Source of the DNA: Micromonospora polyrhachis
Lineage (GTDB): Bacteria > Actinomycetota > Actinomycetes > Mycobacteriales > Micromonosporaceae
Assembly (NCBI RefSeq): GCF_014203835.1
Contig: NZ_JACHJW010000001.1
Span: 1,488,001 to 1,552,000 of the forward strand
Direction: 5' to 3'
DNA length: 64,000 bases
In this document: positions 54,104-63,258 of the stretch, piece by piece
How positions within the stretch are numbered: position 1 is the stretch's first letter
How the letters are laid out: every line of letters begins with the position of its first letter
Translations under genes and position numbers: made by a program
Notes under the pieces: model-generated
Databases searched by the model: none
Told to the model about the DNA's origin: nothing
What the model saw: only the letters and a program-made list of their open reading frames with translations

Positions 54104-54163
54104 GATTCGTTTGGCGCGATCAGGTGTTCAGCTGGATCCGTCGCTCCACCAACGCCCTGAAGC

Positions 54164-54358
54164 TCAGGTCAGGGCGGGTTCGGCGAGACGTAGCAGGTCG
54201 TCCGCCTCAGCCGCCGCAGCCGCGAGCCGATCGTTCTCGGCGCGCAACCGGGTGATTTCGAACTCCAGTGCCTGAACCCTGGCACGCAGTCGGGTGACCT
54301 CGTCGAGCATGCGCCGATCGGGCGCCGCACCAACGTGGCCGTAGAGGGCCTTCGCCAT
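54164..54358 (-). CDS. Small coiled-coil protein conserved in actinobacteria
   Basis: A 64-aa protein starting MAKALYGHVGAAPDRRMLDE, with AAGGAG 5 nt before the ATG. Residues 20-58 form one heptad-type coiled coil (VTRLRARVQALEFEITRLRA). Similar small proteins beginning MAKALYGHVG are widespread in actinobacteria; I know of no assigned function. It has its own terminator, so it is probably a single-gene transcript. Confidence 0.82.
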   Translation of the reverse strand: MAKALYGHVGAAPDRRMLDEVTRLRARVQALEFEITRLRAENDRLAAAAAEADDLLRLAEPALT

Positions 54359-54736
54359 ATTGTCTCCTTGTAATGCGCTGCCGGAAAGGCCGGCCAACGC
54401 GCGCCCACTCGTTCGCGACTATCTTCCCGCAGGCAAACGCGGGCATGACTGGGCGCGACTGGCGACCCTTACATATTGGAGTTGCCCCCGGCCCAAGTCA
54501 AGTTAAGCGGGGCGCAGGTCACTCTCGCGGCACCTCCACCCCATTCAGGAGCCGTCACACCACACAAACAAAGATCATTGTTTCGGACACCGAACGTGGT
54601 AAGCCGGCAAACCTCCCAGACATCAACGATGATCTTCGGGGCCTTCCTTAGGTCTTTCTTAGCCGCGTTGCCGCAGGCCGGCTGCCCCCCGTAGCGTCAC
54701 AGCCGCCCACGAAGCCAACTCGACGGAGGCAACGGC
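54359..54736. other. Intergenic region between divergent genes
   Basis: No gene, repeat array or clear hairpin is seen. It must hold the promoters of the small coiled-coil gene (minus) and of the CAP-domain gene (plus). It is noticeably richer in A and T around 54540-54660 than its surroundings. Confidence 0.5.
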
Positions 54737-55570
54737 GTGTACGACAGGACCGACGGATTCGACCACACCAACAAGGTCGACTGGCCTTCGGCAGATCCGC
54801 ACGTCGTACCCACGTCCAGCCGGGGGCGGCACCGCATGCCCCGCCGGTTCCCCCACCGACTGGCGTTGGCCGCCGGCGGTACGGCACTGGTGGGCCTCGT
54901 CGGCCTCGGCGCGACCCTGTTGCCACCGAACGTCGCCGGCACCACCGCATCATCCACTCCCGCAGACGGCTCGACACTGCCCGGCGGTATGGGCGGCTCC
55001 GGACCGCTCGACGGCACCGCTCAGCCGACTGCCGCCTCCTCCGACAGCCCGACGGCGTCCCCATCGCAATCGACCGGCTCCCCCACGACCGCCGCCCCCA
55101 GCACCTCGCCCACCCGCAGGACGACACCGGCCACCACCGCTCCGCAGCGCACCCCCAGCCGGACCCCGGCGGCCGTCACCGCCGGGGACAGCCGGGAGGA
55201 ACAGGTGCTCGCGATCGTCAATCAGGAACGCAGCGCGAACGGGTGCGGCACGGTAAAGATCAACACAAAGCTGGCCACCTCGGCCCGGCAGCACAGCGCC
55301 GACCAGGCCGCCAACGACAAGATGTCGCACACCGGCAGTGACGGCAGTTCCTTCGTACAGCGGGCCCAGCGGGCCGGTTACCAGAACGCGATCGGCGAGA
55401 ACGTCGCCGCCGGCTACCGGACCCCGGCTGCGGTCATGGAGGGCTGGATGAACAGCCCCGGCCACCGCGCGAACATCCTCAACTGCCAGGCCAGGGCGAT
55501 CGGCATTGGCGTGGTCGCCGCCGCCGACGGCACCCTCTACTGGACCCAGGTCTTCGGTTCCGTCGCCTAG
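54737..55570 (+). CDS. Membrane-anchored or secreted CAP-domain protein
   Basis: A 277-aa protein with a hydrophobic segment at about 41-62 after an Arg-rich stretch, an 85-residue Ser/Thr/Pro linker (probably glycosylated or wall-spanning), and a C-terminal CAP/SCP domain. The domain has HSADQAANDKMSHTGSDGSS, GENVAAGYRTPAAVMEGWMN and SPGHRANILNCQARAIGIG, which carry the His-Glu-His cavity. Bacterial CAP proteins are of unclear function (proteolysis, lipid or wall binding are proposed). Confidence 0.88.
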   Translation: MYDRTDGFDHTNKVDWPSADPHVVPTSSRGRHRMPRRFPHRLALAAGGTALVGLVGLGATLLPPNVAGTTASSTPADGSTLPGGMGGSGPLDGTAQPTAASSDSPTASPSQSTGSPTTAAPSTSPTRRTTPATTAPQRTPSRTPAAVTAGDSREEQVLAIVNQERSANGCGTVKINTKLATSARQHSADQAANDKMSHTGSDGSSFVQRAQRAGYQNAIGENVAAGYRTPAAVMEGWMNSPGHRANILNCQARAIGIGVVAAADGTLYWTQVFGSVA

Positions 55571-55578
55571 CCAGCCAG

Positions 55579-55686
55579 CCGGTCGCCAAGACCGCGCGGA
55601 GCCGAGCCGGCTACCCGGTGGCCAGGACCTCGCGGAGCCGAGCCGGCTACCCGGTGGCCAGGACCTCGCGGAGCCTCGCGGCGAAC
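55579..55686. repeat. 36-bp tandem repeat at the 3' end of the alpha/beta hydrolase gene
   Basis: Units at 55579, 55615 and 55651 share GGCCAGGACCTCGCGGAGC or close variants. The stop (55647-55649) falls at the junction of the second and third units; the third unit is the gene's last codons (LREVLATG). The CAP gene ends 9 nt to the left. Confidence 0.88.
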
Positions 55687-56522
55687 TCCTCGGGCTTGCC
55701 CGCGTAACCGGACTCGCCACCGACGAAGCCGCCGTGATGGCTCGGGAACACCGTCGCCTGCTGGCCGAGCAGTGCTGCGGTGCCGTGCGCGGTACGCGCC
55801 GTGTACGTTGCCCCCGATTCCTCGCCGACCGCGATCACGATCCGGGTAGGTGCCGCAGTGAGTGCCCTCGCGTCGGGACGGTAGTCGGTGATTGCCCAGG
55901 AAGCCTTCGACAGCAGCGGGTCGTCGCGGGTGCCGTCGTCGTCGGTTGGCATGCCGAACATCGCCGGGTCGGGGGTGGGCTGGGCGAAGTAGTCATCGGT
56001 GAACTCGCCCTGCCAGGACGTCATCGCGACGAACGCGGCCATCCCCGCGCCAAAACCGTTCGTCTGGTACGCCTCGTGGAAGGCGGCCCGGGCCCGCTCG
56101 GCGGCTGCGGCATCGGGAAGCACGGCGTTGATCGGGGGCTCGTGCGCCACCAGCGTGGCGACGTCGGCCGGATGGGACGCGACCAGTTCGAGTGCCGTCA
56201 CCGCGCCACCACTACTCGCGAAGACCTCGACCGGACCGGCATCGAGCACCTCGATCAGTAGGTGCAGATCGGCTGCCTGCTGCTGCGGTGTGTGGTCTGA
56301 CCGGCCGTCGGCACGAACGCTGCGACCCAGGCCACGCGGGTCATAGGTGACGACCGTACGGTCCGGGAAGTTGTCGGCGAGGGCGGTGAAACCCTCCGCC
56401 GTCATCGGCTGACCAACCATGAGTAGCGCCGGCCGACCGCCGGCCGGCGGAAGCGGGCCGCGCACGTCGTAGACCAGCTCGACACCGGGTACGGCAAGCG
56501 TGTGTGTCTGGATCGTCGTCAT
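55647..56522 (-). CDS. Alpha/beta hydrolase
   Basis: A 291-aa cytosolic hydrolase. The nucleophile elbow is VFASSGGAVTALELVAS (residues about 95), near AGPVE. VTYDPRGLGRSVRADG is the oxyanion-side loop, the acid is expected near RIVIAVGEES, and the catalytic His is in VFPSHHGGFVGGESGYA. Substrate unknown. I start at MTTIQTHTLAVPGVEL; the frame runs much further up without family resemblance. Confidence 0.86.
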   Translation of the reverse strand: MTTIQTHTLAVPGVELVYDVRGPLPPAGGRPALLMVGQPMTAEGFTALADNFPDRTVVTYDPRGLGRSVRADGRSDHTPQQQAADLHLLIEVLDAGPVEVFASSGGAVTALELVASHPADVATLVAHEPPINAVLPDAAAAERARAAFHEAYQTNGFGAGMAAFVAMTSWQGEFTDDYFAQPTPDPAMFGMPTDDDGTRDDPLLSKASWAITDYRPDARALTAAPTRIVIAVGEESGATYTARTAHGTAALLGQQATVFPSHHGGFVGGESGYAGKPEEFAARLREVLATG

Positions 56523-56635
56523 GGTGGTGACCCTAGAGGCCAGCTCCGACATCCACGATCGGCCGGTTTGCGTCGGCGCGCACCCGAGGGTTCCCGTGCC
56601 GTCACCGGCCGCCGAATCGTTGTTCCGGCGAGGGG

Positions 56636-57517
56636 GTGTGCCCGTGCGGGGCGCAACGCACTGAGATGTCGGGCGGGAACGTCGGCCACCGGAACGGCCC
56701 GAGGACGGCGACGGCAATCGTCGGGCTGGCCGTACTGGCCCTGCTCGGGGCGCTCGCCGGGTGCCGGATCCCTGGTGGTCGCGCACCCGCGACCCCGTGG
56801 CCACACGGTCCTGTCTCCAGTTGGCAGTGGCAGCTCAGCGGTGAACTCGACCCGGAGGCCGAGGCTCGGGTGTTCGTCCTCGACCCGTTCACCACCCCGG
56901 CCGAGGACGTACGCCGGTTGGCCGGTCGCGACCGGCGACTCGTCTGCTACGTCGAGGTCGGGACCGCCCGGCCGGACCGTCCGGACGTCGCCCGGTTCCC
57001 CGCCCCGGTCCTCGGGGCAGCGACCGGGGTTCCTCCTACCGACGACGACCGGAACGGCGGACGCTGGCTGGACATCCGCCAGTGGTCGGTGATCGAGCCG
57101 ATCCTGGCCGACCGGTTCCGGCTCTGCCGGGGCAAGGGGTTCGAAGCGGTGATGCCCGCCCACATGGACGGGTACGCCCACCGGTCCGGATTCCCGCTCA
57201 CCTTCGACGACCAGCTCGTCTTCAACCGCCGGCTGGCCGGGCTGATCCGCTCGTTGCACCTCTCCCCCGGGCTGACCAACGACGTCGACCAGGTCATGGC
57301 ATTGCAGCCGGAGTTCGACTTCGTCGTCAACGAAGGGTGCTCCCGGCGGCGCGAATGCGCCCGGCTACTGCCATTCGTGGAGGCCGGCAAGCCGGTCCTC
57401 CATGTCGAGTACGACCAGCCGACCTCGACCTTCTGTGTAGAGACAGTCGGCTACGGCTTCGTCTCGATGCGCAAGAACCGCATCCTGGACGCCTGGCGTG
57501 ACCCCTGTCCCGACTGA
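56636..57517 (+). CDS. GH114-like (endo-alpha-1,4-polygalactosaminidase family) lipoprotein
   Basis: A 293-aa lipoprotein: the signal ends in LLGALAGC, the lipobox. The rest matches the GH114/DUF297 TIM-barrel family: PVSSWQWQLSGELD at the start, RRLVCYVEVGTARPDRPD, GGRWLDIRQWSVIEPILADR, KGFEAVMPAHMDGYAHRSGF and FVVNEGCSRRRECARLLPF. The paired Asp and Glu residues in those strands are the probable catalytic acids. It likely acts on amino-sugar polysaccharides at the cell surface. The start could be the GTG at 56636 or the ATG at 56666. Confidence 0.85.
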   Translation: MCPCGAQRTEMSGGNVGHRNGPRTATAIVGLAVLALLGALAGCRIPGGRAPATPWPHGPVSSWQWQLSGELDPEAEARVFVLDPFTTPAEDVRRLAGRDRRLVCYVEVGTARPDRPDVARFPAPVLGAATGVPPTDDDRNGGRWLDIRQWSVIEPILADRFRLCRGKGFEAVMPAHMDGYAHRSGFPLTFDDQLVFNRRLAGLIRSLHLSPGLTNDVDQVMALQPEFDFVVNEGCSRRRECARLLPFVEAGKPVLHVEYDQPTSTFCVETVGYGFVSMRKNRILDAWRDPCPD

Positions 57518-57555
57518 TCGGTTCGAGGCGGCCCGGGTCGTGCTCCATCCGGCTC

Positions 57556-57627
57556 CTCCGATCAGGTCGACCGCTCGAAGCAGGTCAACCGATCAGAACA
57601 GGTTGGCCGATCGGAACAGGTCAACCA
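57556..57627. repeat. Short tandem repeats before the SnoaL-like gene
   Basis: An 18-19 bp unit with the form AGGTCRACCGATCGAAAC varies over about three and a half copies (GGTCGACCGCTCGAAGC, GGTCAACCGATCAGAAC, GGTTGGCCGATCGGAAC, GGTCAACCACG). They sit directly upstream of the ribosome-binding site and could be direct-repeat operator sites. Confidence 0.65.
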
Positions 57628-57645
57628 CGAAGGAGGCAACGCAGC

Positions 57646-58011
57646 ATGTCGAGGAACACCGAGACCGTCGAGACCTACCTGGACGGCTTCCGCAAGGGCG
57701 ACCATGAGCAGATCCTGTCCTGCCTCACCGACGACATCGGATGGACCGTCTACGGCGCCTTCCAGTTGACCGGCAAGCAGGCGTACGACGAGGCCATCGA
57801 GGGCCCGGGTTTCATCGGGCCGCCCCAACTCGAAGTCGTACGCATGGTCGAGCAGGACGATGTCGTCATGGCGGAACTCACCGGCTCGGCGACGCGCGAC
57901 ACCGGCGAGGTGATACGCATGTCCATGGCCGAGGTCTTCGTCATGCGCGATGGCAAAATCGCCGAACGCCGGGCCTGGGTGATCGAGCTGAAGGAGAACG
58001 ACTACCGCTGA
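57646..58011 (+). CDS. SnoaL-like (NTF2-fold) protein
   Basis: A 121-aa protein with the NTF2/SnoaL cone: VETYLDGFRKGDHEQILSCL, TDDIGWTVYG, EVVRMVEQDDVVMAELTGSA and MSMAEVFVMRDGKIAERRAW. Proteins of this fold isomerise, hydrate or bind small ligands; no specific role can be read. GGAGG lies 9 nt before the ATG. Direct repeats upstream suggest control by a regulator not in sight. Confidence 0.85.
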   Translation: MSRNTETVETYLDGFRKGDHEQILSCLTDDIGWTVYGAFQLTGKQAYDEAIEGPGFIGPPQLEVVRMVEQDDVVMAELTGSATRDTGEVIRMSMAEVFVMRDGKIAERRAWVIELKENDYR

Positions 58012-58153
58012 GCCGCCCGCCAACGCTCCACGTCTCATGACCGGCCGCTGCTCGTCGATGCCGACGGTGACCCGGACCGGCTCGAGATAGCCGCGCGGCG
58101 AACCGGCTCGGGTGGGGTGCCTCCGACAGCGGCCGCGATCGCCCATGCTCGGC

Positions 58154-58196
58154 AGATCTTGGCGAAAAATGTCCCACGGCGGGCCAAATCTCACCA
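58154..58196. promoter_or_regulatory. Imperfect inverted repeat between convergent genes
   Basis: TCTTGGCGAAAAATGTCCC faces GGGCCAAATCTCACCAAGA across 5 nt; the outer TCTTGG/CCAAGA and inner CCC/GGG pair, the middle only partly. It may be a terminator or a dispersed repeat. Confidence 0.4.
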
Positions 58197-58219
58197 AGAT
58201 TCGCCGAGGCGCAAACCGA

Positions 58220-59350
58220 CTAGTGCGGCTGACCCACCTCGTACTCACCGTTCTGCTCGTTGAGGACCTTGATGGTCACCCGCTTCTCGGCTCCCTTGAT
58301 CTTTGCCGTGCAGGTGAAGGTGGCATCCTTCTCGACCTTCTGACCGGACGGGCACCGCACGTCGGTGACGTCGCCTTCGCCGAAGTCCTTCGTGATCACC
58401 CCGGCGATGCCCCGTTCCATCGCCTTACTGTCGAAGACCGGCGTGCTGAACAGGCGTACGAGCACCACGGCAGCCACGATCACGACCGCCACCGCACCGG
58501 TGGTGATCAGCAGCATCTTGCCGATCTTCCGCCGAGGTTTCGCCATGGGCGCTCCGGCCGTCGGTGCCGGCGGTGGGGTGGTCCACTGGGCTGAACCGGT
58601 GGCCTGCCCCTGCCGGGCCGCGCCCGGGGGCGGGGCAGGAGCGGAGTACGGGGTCGACTGCTGCCCGCCGGGCGGTCGCTGTCCCTGGGCGGGCTGCTGC
58701 GGGATCGCTGAAGCAGCCGGTAGTGGGGGCGGTGGAGGCAGCGAAGTCGGCCGAGCCGCGGGTGATGGGGGCGACGGTGGCAGCGGGGCAGCCGATGGTG
58801 GGAGCAGCGGGGCAGCCGGCGGCGGAGGCAGCGGAGTCGGCGACGGGGAAACAGGCGGGGCCGGCGGGTTTGCGTACCGCTGATCTGGCATGGCCGTCGG
58901 TGGCTGCCACCCGGTCGGCGGTCCTGGGTGTCCGGGTACCGGCGGTGGCCCTGGGGGCGATGCCCGGTGCGGTCCGGCGAACCCGGCCTGGCCCGGCAGG
59001 GGCGGGGCGGGCTGGTACGGGGCACGAGCCGGCTGGTGCGGAGCCGGCTGGCGCTGGTGGGGCTGCTGTTGCCAGCCAGTCGGCGGTTGCGCTGGCCACG
59101 GCTGACCAGGCTGAGGGTGGCCCTGCTGCTGACCAGGCTGAGGGTGACCGGGCTGAGGCTGACCAGGCTGAGGGTGACCGGGCTGAGGCTGACCAGGCTG
59201 GCCCTGGGGCTGGGGCTGGGGCTGACCAGGTTGCGGCTGACGTTGGCGCTGGCCCGGCGTGGGCCAACCCGGCGGGGGCGGTACGGGTGGCTGCTGCCCG
59301 GGATGCGGCGGTACGGGTGGGTGAGGGCCCTGGCCGGGTGGCTGGGTCAC
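58220..59350 (-). CDS. DUF4333 membrane protein with long Pro/Gln-rich N-terminus
   Basis: A 376-aa protein. The first 270 residues are almost only Pro, Gln, Gly, Ala and His, with PGQPQPGHPQ repeats near residues 40-75. One membrane helix (about 283-303, LLITTGAVAVVIVAAVVLVR) leads to an extracytoplasmic C-terminal DUF4333 domain: GIAGVITKDFGEGDVTDVRC and TFTCTAKIKGAEKRVTIKVL, whose two cysteines probably form a disulfide. Such proteins are frequent in actinobacteria and of unknown function. It follows two exported lipoproteins on the same strand, 27 nt after the first. Confidence 0.85.
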   Translation of the reverse strand: MTQPPGQGPHPPVPPHPGQQPPVPPPPGWPTPGQRQRQPQPGQPQPQPQGQPGQPQPGHPQPGQPQPGHPQPGQQQGHPQPGQPWPAQPPTGWQQQPHQRQPAPHQPARAPYQPAPPLPGQAGFAGPHRASPPGPPPVPGHPGPPTGWQPPTAMPDQRYANPPAPPVSPSPTPLPPPPAAPLLPPSAAPLPPSPPSPAARPTSLPPPPPLPAASAIPQQPAQGQRPPGGQQSTPYSAPAPPPGAARQGQATGSAQWTTPPPAPTAGAPMAKPRRKIGKMLLITTGAVAVVIVAAVVLVRLFSTPVFDSKAMERGIAGVITKDFGEGDVTDVRCPSGQKVEKDATFTCTAKIKGAEKRVTIKVLNEQNGEYEVGQPH

Positions 59351-59377
59351 GATGCTGCTCCTGTCCTACGTGGACAA

Positions 59378-60298
59378 TTATGCGATCTTGTTCTTGATGT
59401 CGCCGAGTTTGTCGTAGAACTCGCGCCTGGCCTTCTCGTCCAAATGGGTGACATCGAAACCAGACGGCAGCGGCGGAAAGTCGGCAGCCGTCGCGGTACC
59501 AGTGATGTCGTAGCCGACCTGAACCTCAAGGGGCGACGGCCCGCCCTCCACCACCCCGTTTATCTCGAACATGTCCAGACTGCCGTCGGGAGCGAACTTG
59601 ATCCGGACCGGCAGCATCTGCGTCATCATGTTGTCGGTCATCTTCTCGCGAAGCACATCCGGAAAGATCATCACCCGCGCTTCCAGGAACGCCTTCAGGG
59701 TCACCCCGGTGAGCAGTTCGACCCGCCCATCCGGGTGCTTGGTGTACTTCCGCAGCAACCCGTTGGGGTTCTCCTTCTGCGTCAACTCGATCGCCGTCAG
59801 CATCTTGCAGCCGGTCATGACCCCGGCCATGACGCAGATGTAGTAACCCGTCGCCGGGAAACTGGTCCGATGGGAAACCCACGGCGTGGGGGCAAGTGTG
59901 CGATACATGCTGCCGAGCAGCAGCAGGTCCTTGTCACTCCCCGCCGGATGATAGGTGTCGATGTTGTCGCCCTCGTGCCCGGAGCGCGACTTGGTCAGCA
60001 TCGCCGGCGGACTACCGAGCACGAAGGTGTCCATCTCGGATCTGGCCTTCTTTCCCTCGAAACTGCCGAACGAGAAGACCGTGCCCTTGATGTTCGTCGC
60101 CTCCCGGAAGTAGCTGACCAGCCCCTGGAGCGCCTCGGTGAACTTGGCGCTCTGGTACTCCCGGGCCTGTTCCTGGCTGGGCAGCGCCAGCCCGTCCTCG
60201 GTCGTGCCACAACCGACCAGCAGCGCACACCCCAGCAGCGCCCCCAGGATCCGACTCAGCCGACGGGTACAAAGCCGGCGGTGCGACGATGCCGTCAT
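59378..60298 (-). CDS. Lipoprotein of unknown function
   Basis: A 306-aa lipoprotein: an Arg-rich N-terminus, hydrophobic stretch and LLVGCGTTEDG lipobox near residue 30. The mature part is all soluble with segments such as IKGTVFSFGSFEGKKARSEM and LDMFEINGVVEGGPSPLEVQ. I do not recognise the family; it resembles in outline other exported actinobacterial proteins with a beta-rich fold. Its ATG overlaps the stop of the upstream trypsin-like gene (ATGA), so the two are probably made together and may act together. Confidence 0.8.
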   Translation of the reverse strand: MTASSHRRLCTRRLSRILGALLGCALLVGCGTTEDGLALPSQEQAREYQSAKFTEALQGLVSYFREATNIKGTVFSFGSFEGKKARSEMDTFVLGSPPAMLTKSRSGHEGDNIDTYHPAGSDKDLLLLGSMYRTLAPTPWVSHRTSFPATGYYICVMAGVMTGCKMLTAIELTQKENPNGLLRKYTKHPDGRVELLTGVTLKAFLEARVMIFPDVLREKMTDNMMTQMLPVRIKFAPDGSLDMFEINGVVEGGPSPLEVQVGYDITGTATAADFPPLPSGFDVTHLDEKARREFYDKLGDIKNKIA

Positions 60299-61374
60299 TT
60301 CTTGTCCACCTGGAGATAGAGGTCGTACGCCGTCTTGCCCATGGTGGATCCGTAGAGCATCCGGCCGTCACCGACGGAACTGGTCGACACCACGTAACCC
60401 GCCCCCTTGACCGGGTCGAACCGGGTCAGCCATGGCCCGCCGGAGCATCCCGGGGTCATCGAGCAGGCCAGCCCGTAGTCTCCGTAGACCTCCTGTGCCG
60501 TGCGCGCACTGGGCGTGGAGCAGTAGCGCATCCGGGTCCCGTCGAACGGTGGAGCGGTCGGATATCCCAGCACCATCAGGCCCTCCGGTGCCTCGCCGAA
60601 GGCGATTCCCTGCGCCCCCAACGCCTGCTGGATGGTCTTGCCCCCCTGTGGTCGCATCTTCAGGAACGCGGTGTCGAACTGCCAGCCGGATCCCCGGGTG
60701 CCCTTGTCGCTGGAGAAGGCGCCCTTCAGGAACTGCTGCGTGACATGCCCACTCGCAGCGGTCCACCGGCCAAACGGCGCCCGCCCCGCTTCGTCACCCG
60801 GCACGAAGAGCACGTTTCGGGCCCACTGCCGCTTCGGTCCGGTGTCGAACAGACAGTGCGCCGCCGTCGACACCACGCTGCCCGACGTCGAGTTGACCAC
60901 CGCTGCGCTACAGACGTAGTTCCGGCCGTCGAAGGTGAAGTAGAGCCGCCCCACGGTCCGCCGGCTCAGCCCCGCCATCGACCAGGCCTTACCGGCATCA
61001 CTTGTGCCGTTCGCATCCGGTGCCACCGTGCCCAGCGGACCGGTGGAGGGGTGGACGACCACCGAGATGGGCGGTTCGTTGGTGCCGCCGGTCGAGTCGC
61101 CGTCCGGGCGGGGCATGTTCGGCGGCCGGGCGTCCTTGACCCGGTCACTGGTCCAGTAGTCGTTGACCGACTGTGACGAGTCCGCGAAGTCCTTCCGCAT
61201 GTCGACCCCACGGACCCCCGCCAGCTCGTCCTCAAGGTTCGGCGTGTAGGCCCCGGCCCGAGGGATGCCGGTCTGGGTCGGCGCGCAGGCCGTCACCAGC
61301 ACCATGCAGAGAACGCCGCCCAAGCTCAGGGCAGCCTTTCGAGACCACCGACGCACGCTGTTCCTGCCCCCCAC
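60295..61374 (-). CDS. Trypsin-like serine protease, lipoprotein
   Basis: A 359-aa exported protease of the chymotrypsin fold. The signal ends at VLVTAC, a lipobox. The catalytic triad is complete: His in SVVSTAAHCLFDTG, Asp in WQFDTAFLKMRPQGG, and Ser in TPGCSGGPWLTRF (GxSGGP). About 100 residues between lipobox and domain are Pro/Asp-rich, probably a linker or propeptide. It is the intact counterpart in fold of the decayed protease at 8.1 kb, though not clearly its paralogue. Overlaps the downstream lipoprotein by 4 nt. Confidence 0.9.
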   Translation of the reverse strand: MGGRNSVRRWSRKAALSLGGVLCMVLVTACAPTQTGIPRAGAYTPNLEDELAGVRGVDMRKDFADSSQSVNDYWTSDRVKDARPPNMPRPDGDSTGGTNEPPISVVVHPSTGPLGTVAPDANGTSDAGKAWSMAGLSRRTVGRLYFTFDGRNYVCSAAVVNSTSGSVVSTAAHCLFDTGPKRQWARNVLFVPGDEAGRAPFGRWTAASGHVTQQFLKGAFSSDKGTRGSGWQFDTAFLKMRPQGGKTIQQALGAQGIAFGEAPEGLMVLGYPTAPPFDGTRMRYCSTPSARTAQEVYGDYGLACSMTPGCSGGPWLTRFDPVKGAGYVVSTSSVGDGRMLYGSTMGKTAYDLYLQVDKK

Positions 61375-61544
61375 TCACGAGAATCACGTTGTCGCCGGGA
61401 CAGCCGTCGCAGTGATGCACAAGGGACGGGGTTCGGCGGCATCGCAGCCTATCGAACGCGCACCAGCCACGACTGACAAGACCGACGGGCACAATGGGTC
61501 CGCCAGTGGTGGTGTGTCCCTCAGCGGCGAGCCGGGTCGGGCGG

Positions 61545-62405
61545 TCAGCTCCTACGGCCCAGCACCCGGGGGCGGGGCTGGCACCGTGGGCAACTGTGCG
61601 ACGAGCGGTTCATGAACGGCTCGCGTCGGATCGGCGTACCGCACCGGGTGCAGGGCAGGCCCTCCCGGCCGTACACGTTGAGGGCCCGGTCGAAGTAGCC
61701 ACTCTCCCCGTTCACGTTGACGTAGAGCGCGTCGAAACTCGTACCGCCGACCTTGATCGCCTCACCGAGGACGTCCCGGACGTGCCCGAGCAGTCGACCA
61801 ACCGCCGGCCCGGTGAGCGTGTCGGTCTGCCGCGCCCCGTGCAACCGGGCCCGCCACAGCGCCTCGTCCGCGTAGATGTTGCCCACCCCGGAGATCAGAG
61901 TCTGGTCGAGCAGCGCCCGCTTGACCTCGGTACGTCGGCGGCGCAGCCCGGCCAGGAAGTCGGCGTCGGAGAACTCGGGGTCCATCGGGTCCCGGGCGAT
62001 GTGTGCGATCTCGGCGGGCAGGGCGGCACCACCCTCGGATACCGCCAAGCCGCCAAAGGTGCGCTGGTCGACGAAGCGCAGCTGCGGCCCATCGTCGTCG
62101 AAGGTGAACCGCACCCGTAGGTGCGTCTCGTCCGGCGCCTCCGCCGGCTGCACGAGAAGTTGCCCGGACATGCCGAGGTGCCCGACGATCGCGTCACCGC
62201 TGTCCAGCGGCAGCCAGAGGTACTTGCCGCGCCGGCACGCGTCGAGCACGGTCCGCCCGACAAGTACGGTGGCGAAGTGCTCCGCGCCGGGCAGGTGCCG
62301 CCGGATGGCGCGCGGGTGGTGCACCTCGACGGTGGCGATCCGCCGGCCGGCCACCCATCTGGCCACCCCCTGCCGGACCGTCTCCACCTCGGGCAGCTCA
62401 GGCAC
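61545..62405 (-). CDS. mutM: Formamidopyrimidine-DNA glycosylase
   Basis: Base-excision repair enzyme removing 8-oxoguanine and ring-opened purines, with lyase activity. The start [16 protein letters not shown] carries the N-terminal catalytic Pro and Glu. [14 protein letters not shown] and [20 protein letters not shown] are conserved. The C-terminal zinc finger is present ([18 protein letters not shown], then CPRCQ). At 286 aa it is normal. It overlaps rnc by 8 nt in the usual plsX-rnc-mutM order. Confidence 0.96.
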   Translation of the reverse strand: MPELPEVETVRQGVARWVAGRRIATVEVHHPRAIRRHLPGAEHFATVLVGRTVLDACRRGKYLWLPLDSGDAIVGHLGMSGQLLVQPAEAPDETHLRVRFTFDDDGPQLRFVDQRTFGGLAVSEGGAALPAEIAHIARDPMDPEFSDADFLAGLRRRRTEVKRALLDQTLISGVGNIYADEALWRARLHGARQTDTLTGPAVGRLLGHVRDVLGEAIKVGGTSFDALYVNVNGESGYFDRALNVYGREGLPCTRCGTPIRREPFMNRSSHSCPRCQPRPRVLGRRS

Positions 62406-63258
62406 CCGGCCCCCCGCGCTCCGGCGACGCCTCCTGCCTGGCCCGCGATCCCTGATCCGGCAGCGTCTCCGGCCCGGCCGGTGACCCCTGCTCCGGCGTC
62501 ACCAGCCCGGTCGACTCCACCGGCTCCACGGCCCCGGTCGGTTCGGCGGTCTGCTCGGAGAGTGTGCGCCAGGCCGTCTCCGCGGCGCGCTGTTCGGCCT
62601 CCTTCTTGCTGCGGCCCTCAGCCCCGCCGTACCGGTTGCCGGCCACCACCACCCAGGCGGTGAACGTCTTCAGGTGATCCGGCCCCGCCTCGTCGATACG
62701 GTATTCCGGGACACCGAGCCCCAGGGCGGCGGTCAGCTCCTGGAGGCTGGTCTTCCAGTCCAGCGCCGCGCCCCGACCGGCGGACTCTGCCATCAGCGGG
62801 TCGAACAGCCGGTGGATCACGGTCGAGGCGGTGTCCAGCCCGTACTGGAGGTAGATCGCGCCGAGTAGCGCCTCCAGGGTGTCCGCCAGGATGCTCGCCT
62901 TGTCCCGGCCGCCGGTGATCTCCTCGCCCCGCCCCAGCAGCAGGTACGACCCCAACCCCTCCGGCCCCAACCCCCGGGCTACGTCCGCCAGCGCCCGCAT
63001 GTTGACCACGCTCGCCCGGAGCTTGGCCAGTTGCCCTTCGGGCAGGTCGGGATGGTTGTTGAAGAGCGCCGCCGTGATCACCACGCCGAGCACCGAGTCG
63101 CCGAGGAACTCCAGCCGTTCGTTGGTGGGCAGCCCACCGTTCTCGTACGCGAACGACCGGTGGGTCAACGCGCGTTCCAGCAGTTCCGGGTCGAGCGAGA
63201 CGCCGAACGCCGCCTCCAGATGTCCGACGGGCGCTCGCCGCCGCTTGTCGTTGCTCAT
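62398..63258 (-). CDS. rnc: Ribonuclease III
   Basis: Cleaves double-stranded RNA in rRNA processing and mRNA turnover. The RNase III signature is [20 protein letters not shown], with the second acidic cluster in [15 protein letters not shown]. The dsRNA-binding domain follows ([40 protein letters not shown]). The last 55 residues are a Pro/Glu/Gly-rich tail. The ATG lies in one copy of a 26-bp duplication that also carries the plsX stop. Confidence 0.95.
   Translation of the reverse strand: MSNDKRRRAPVGHLEAAFGVSLDPELLERALTHRSFAYENGGLPTNERLEFLGDSVLGVVITAALFNNHPDLPEGQLAKLRASVVNMRALADVARGLGPEGLGSYLLLGRGEEITGGRDKASILADTLEALLGAIYLQYGLDTASTVIHRLFDPLMAESAGRGAALDWKTSLQELTAALGLGVPEYRIDEAGPDHLKTFTAWVVVAGNRYGGAEGRSKKEAEQRAAETAWRTLSEQTAEPTGAVEPVESTGLVTPEQGSPAGPETLPDQGSRARQEASPERGGPGA

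Larger units (their letters stand above)
53728..54163. other. Intergenic region between smc and the small coiled-coil gene
   Basis: No gene is visible. It holds the smc promoter side, a 14-bp tandem repeat (53994-54064) and a strong terminator (54073-54103). Confidence 0.6.
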
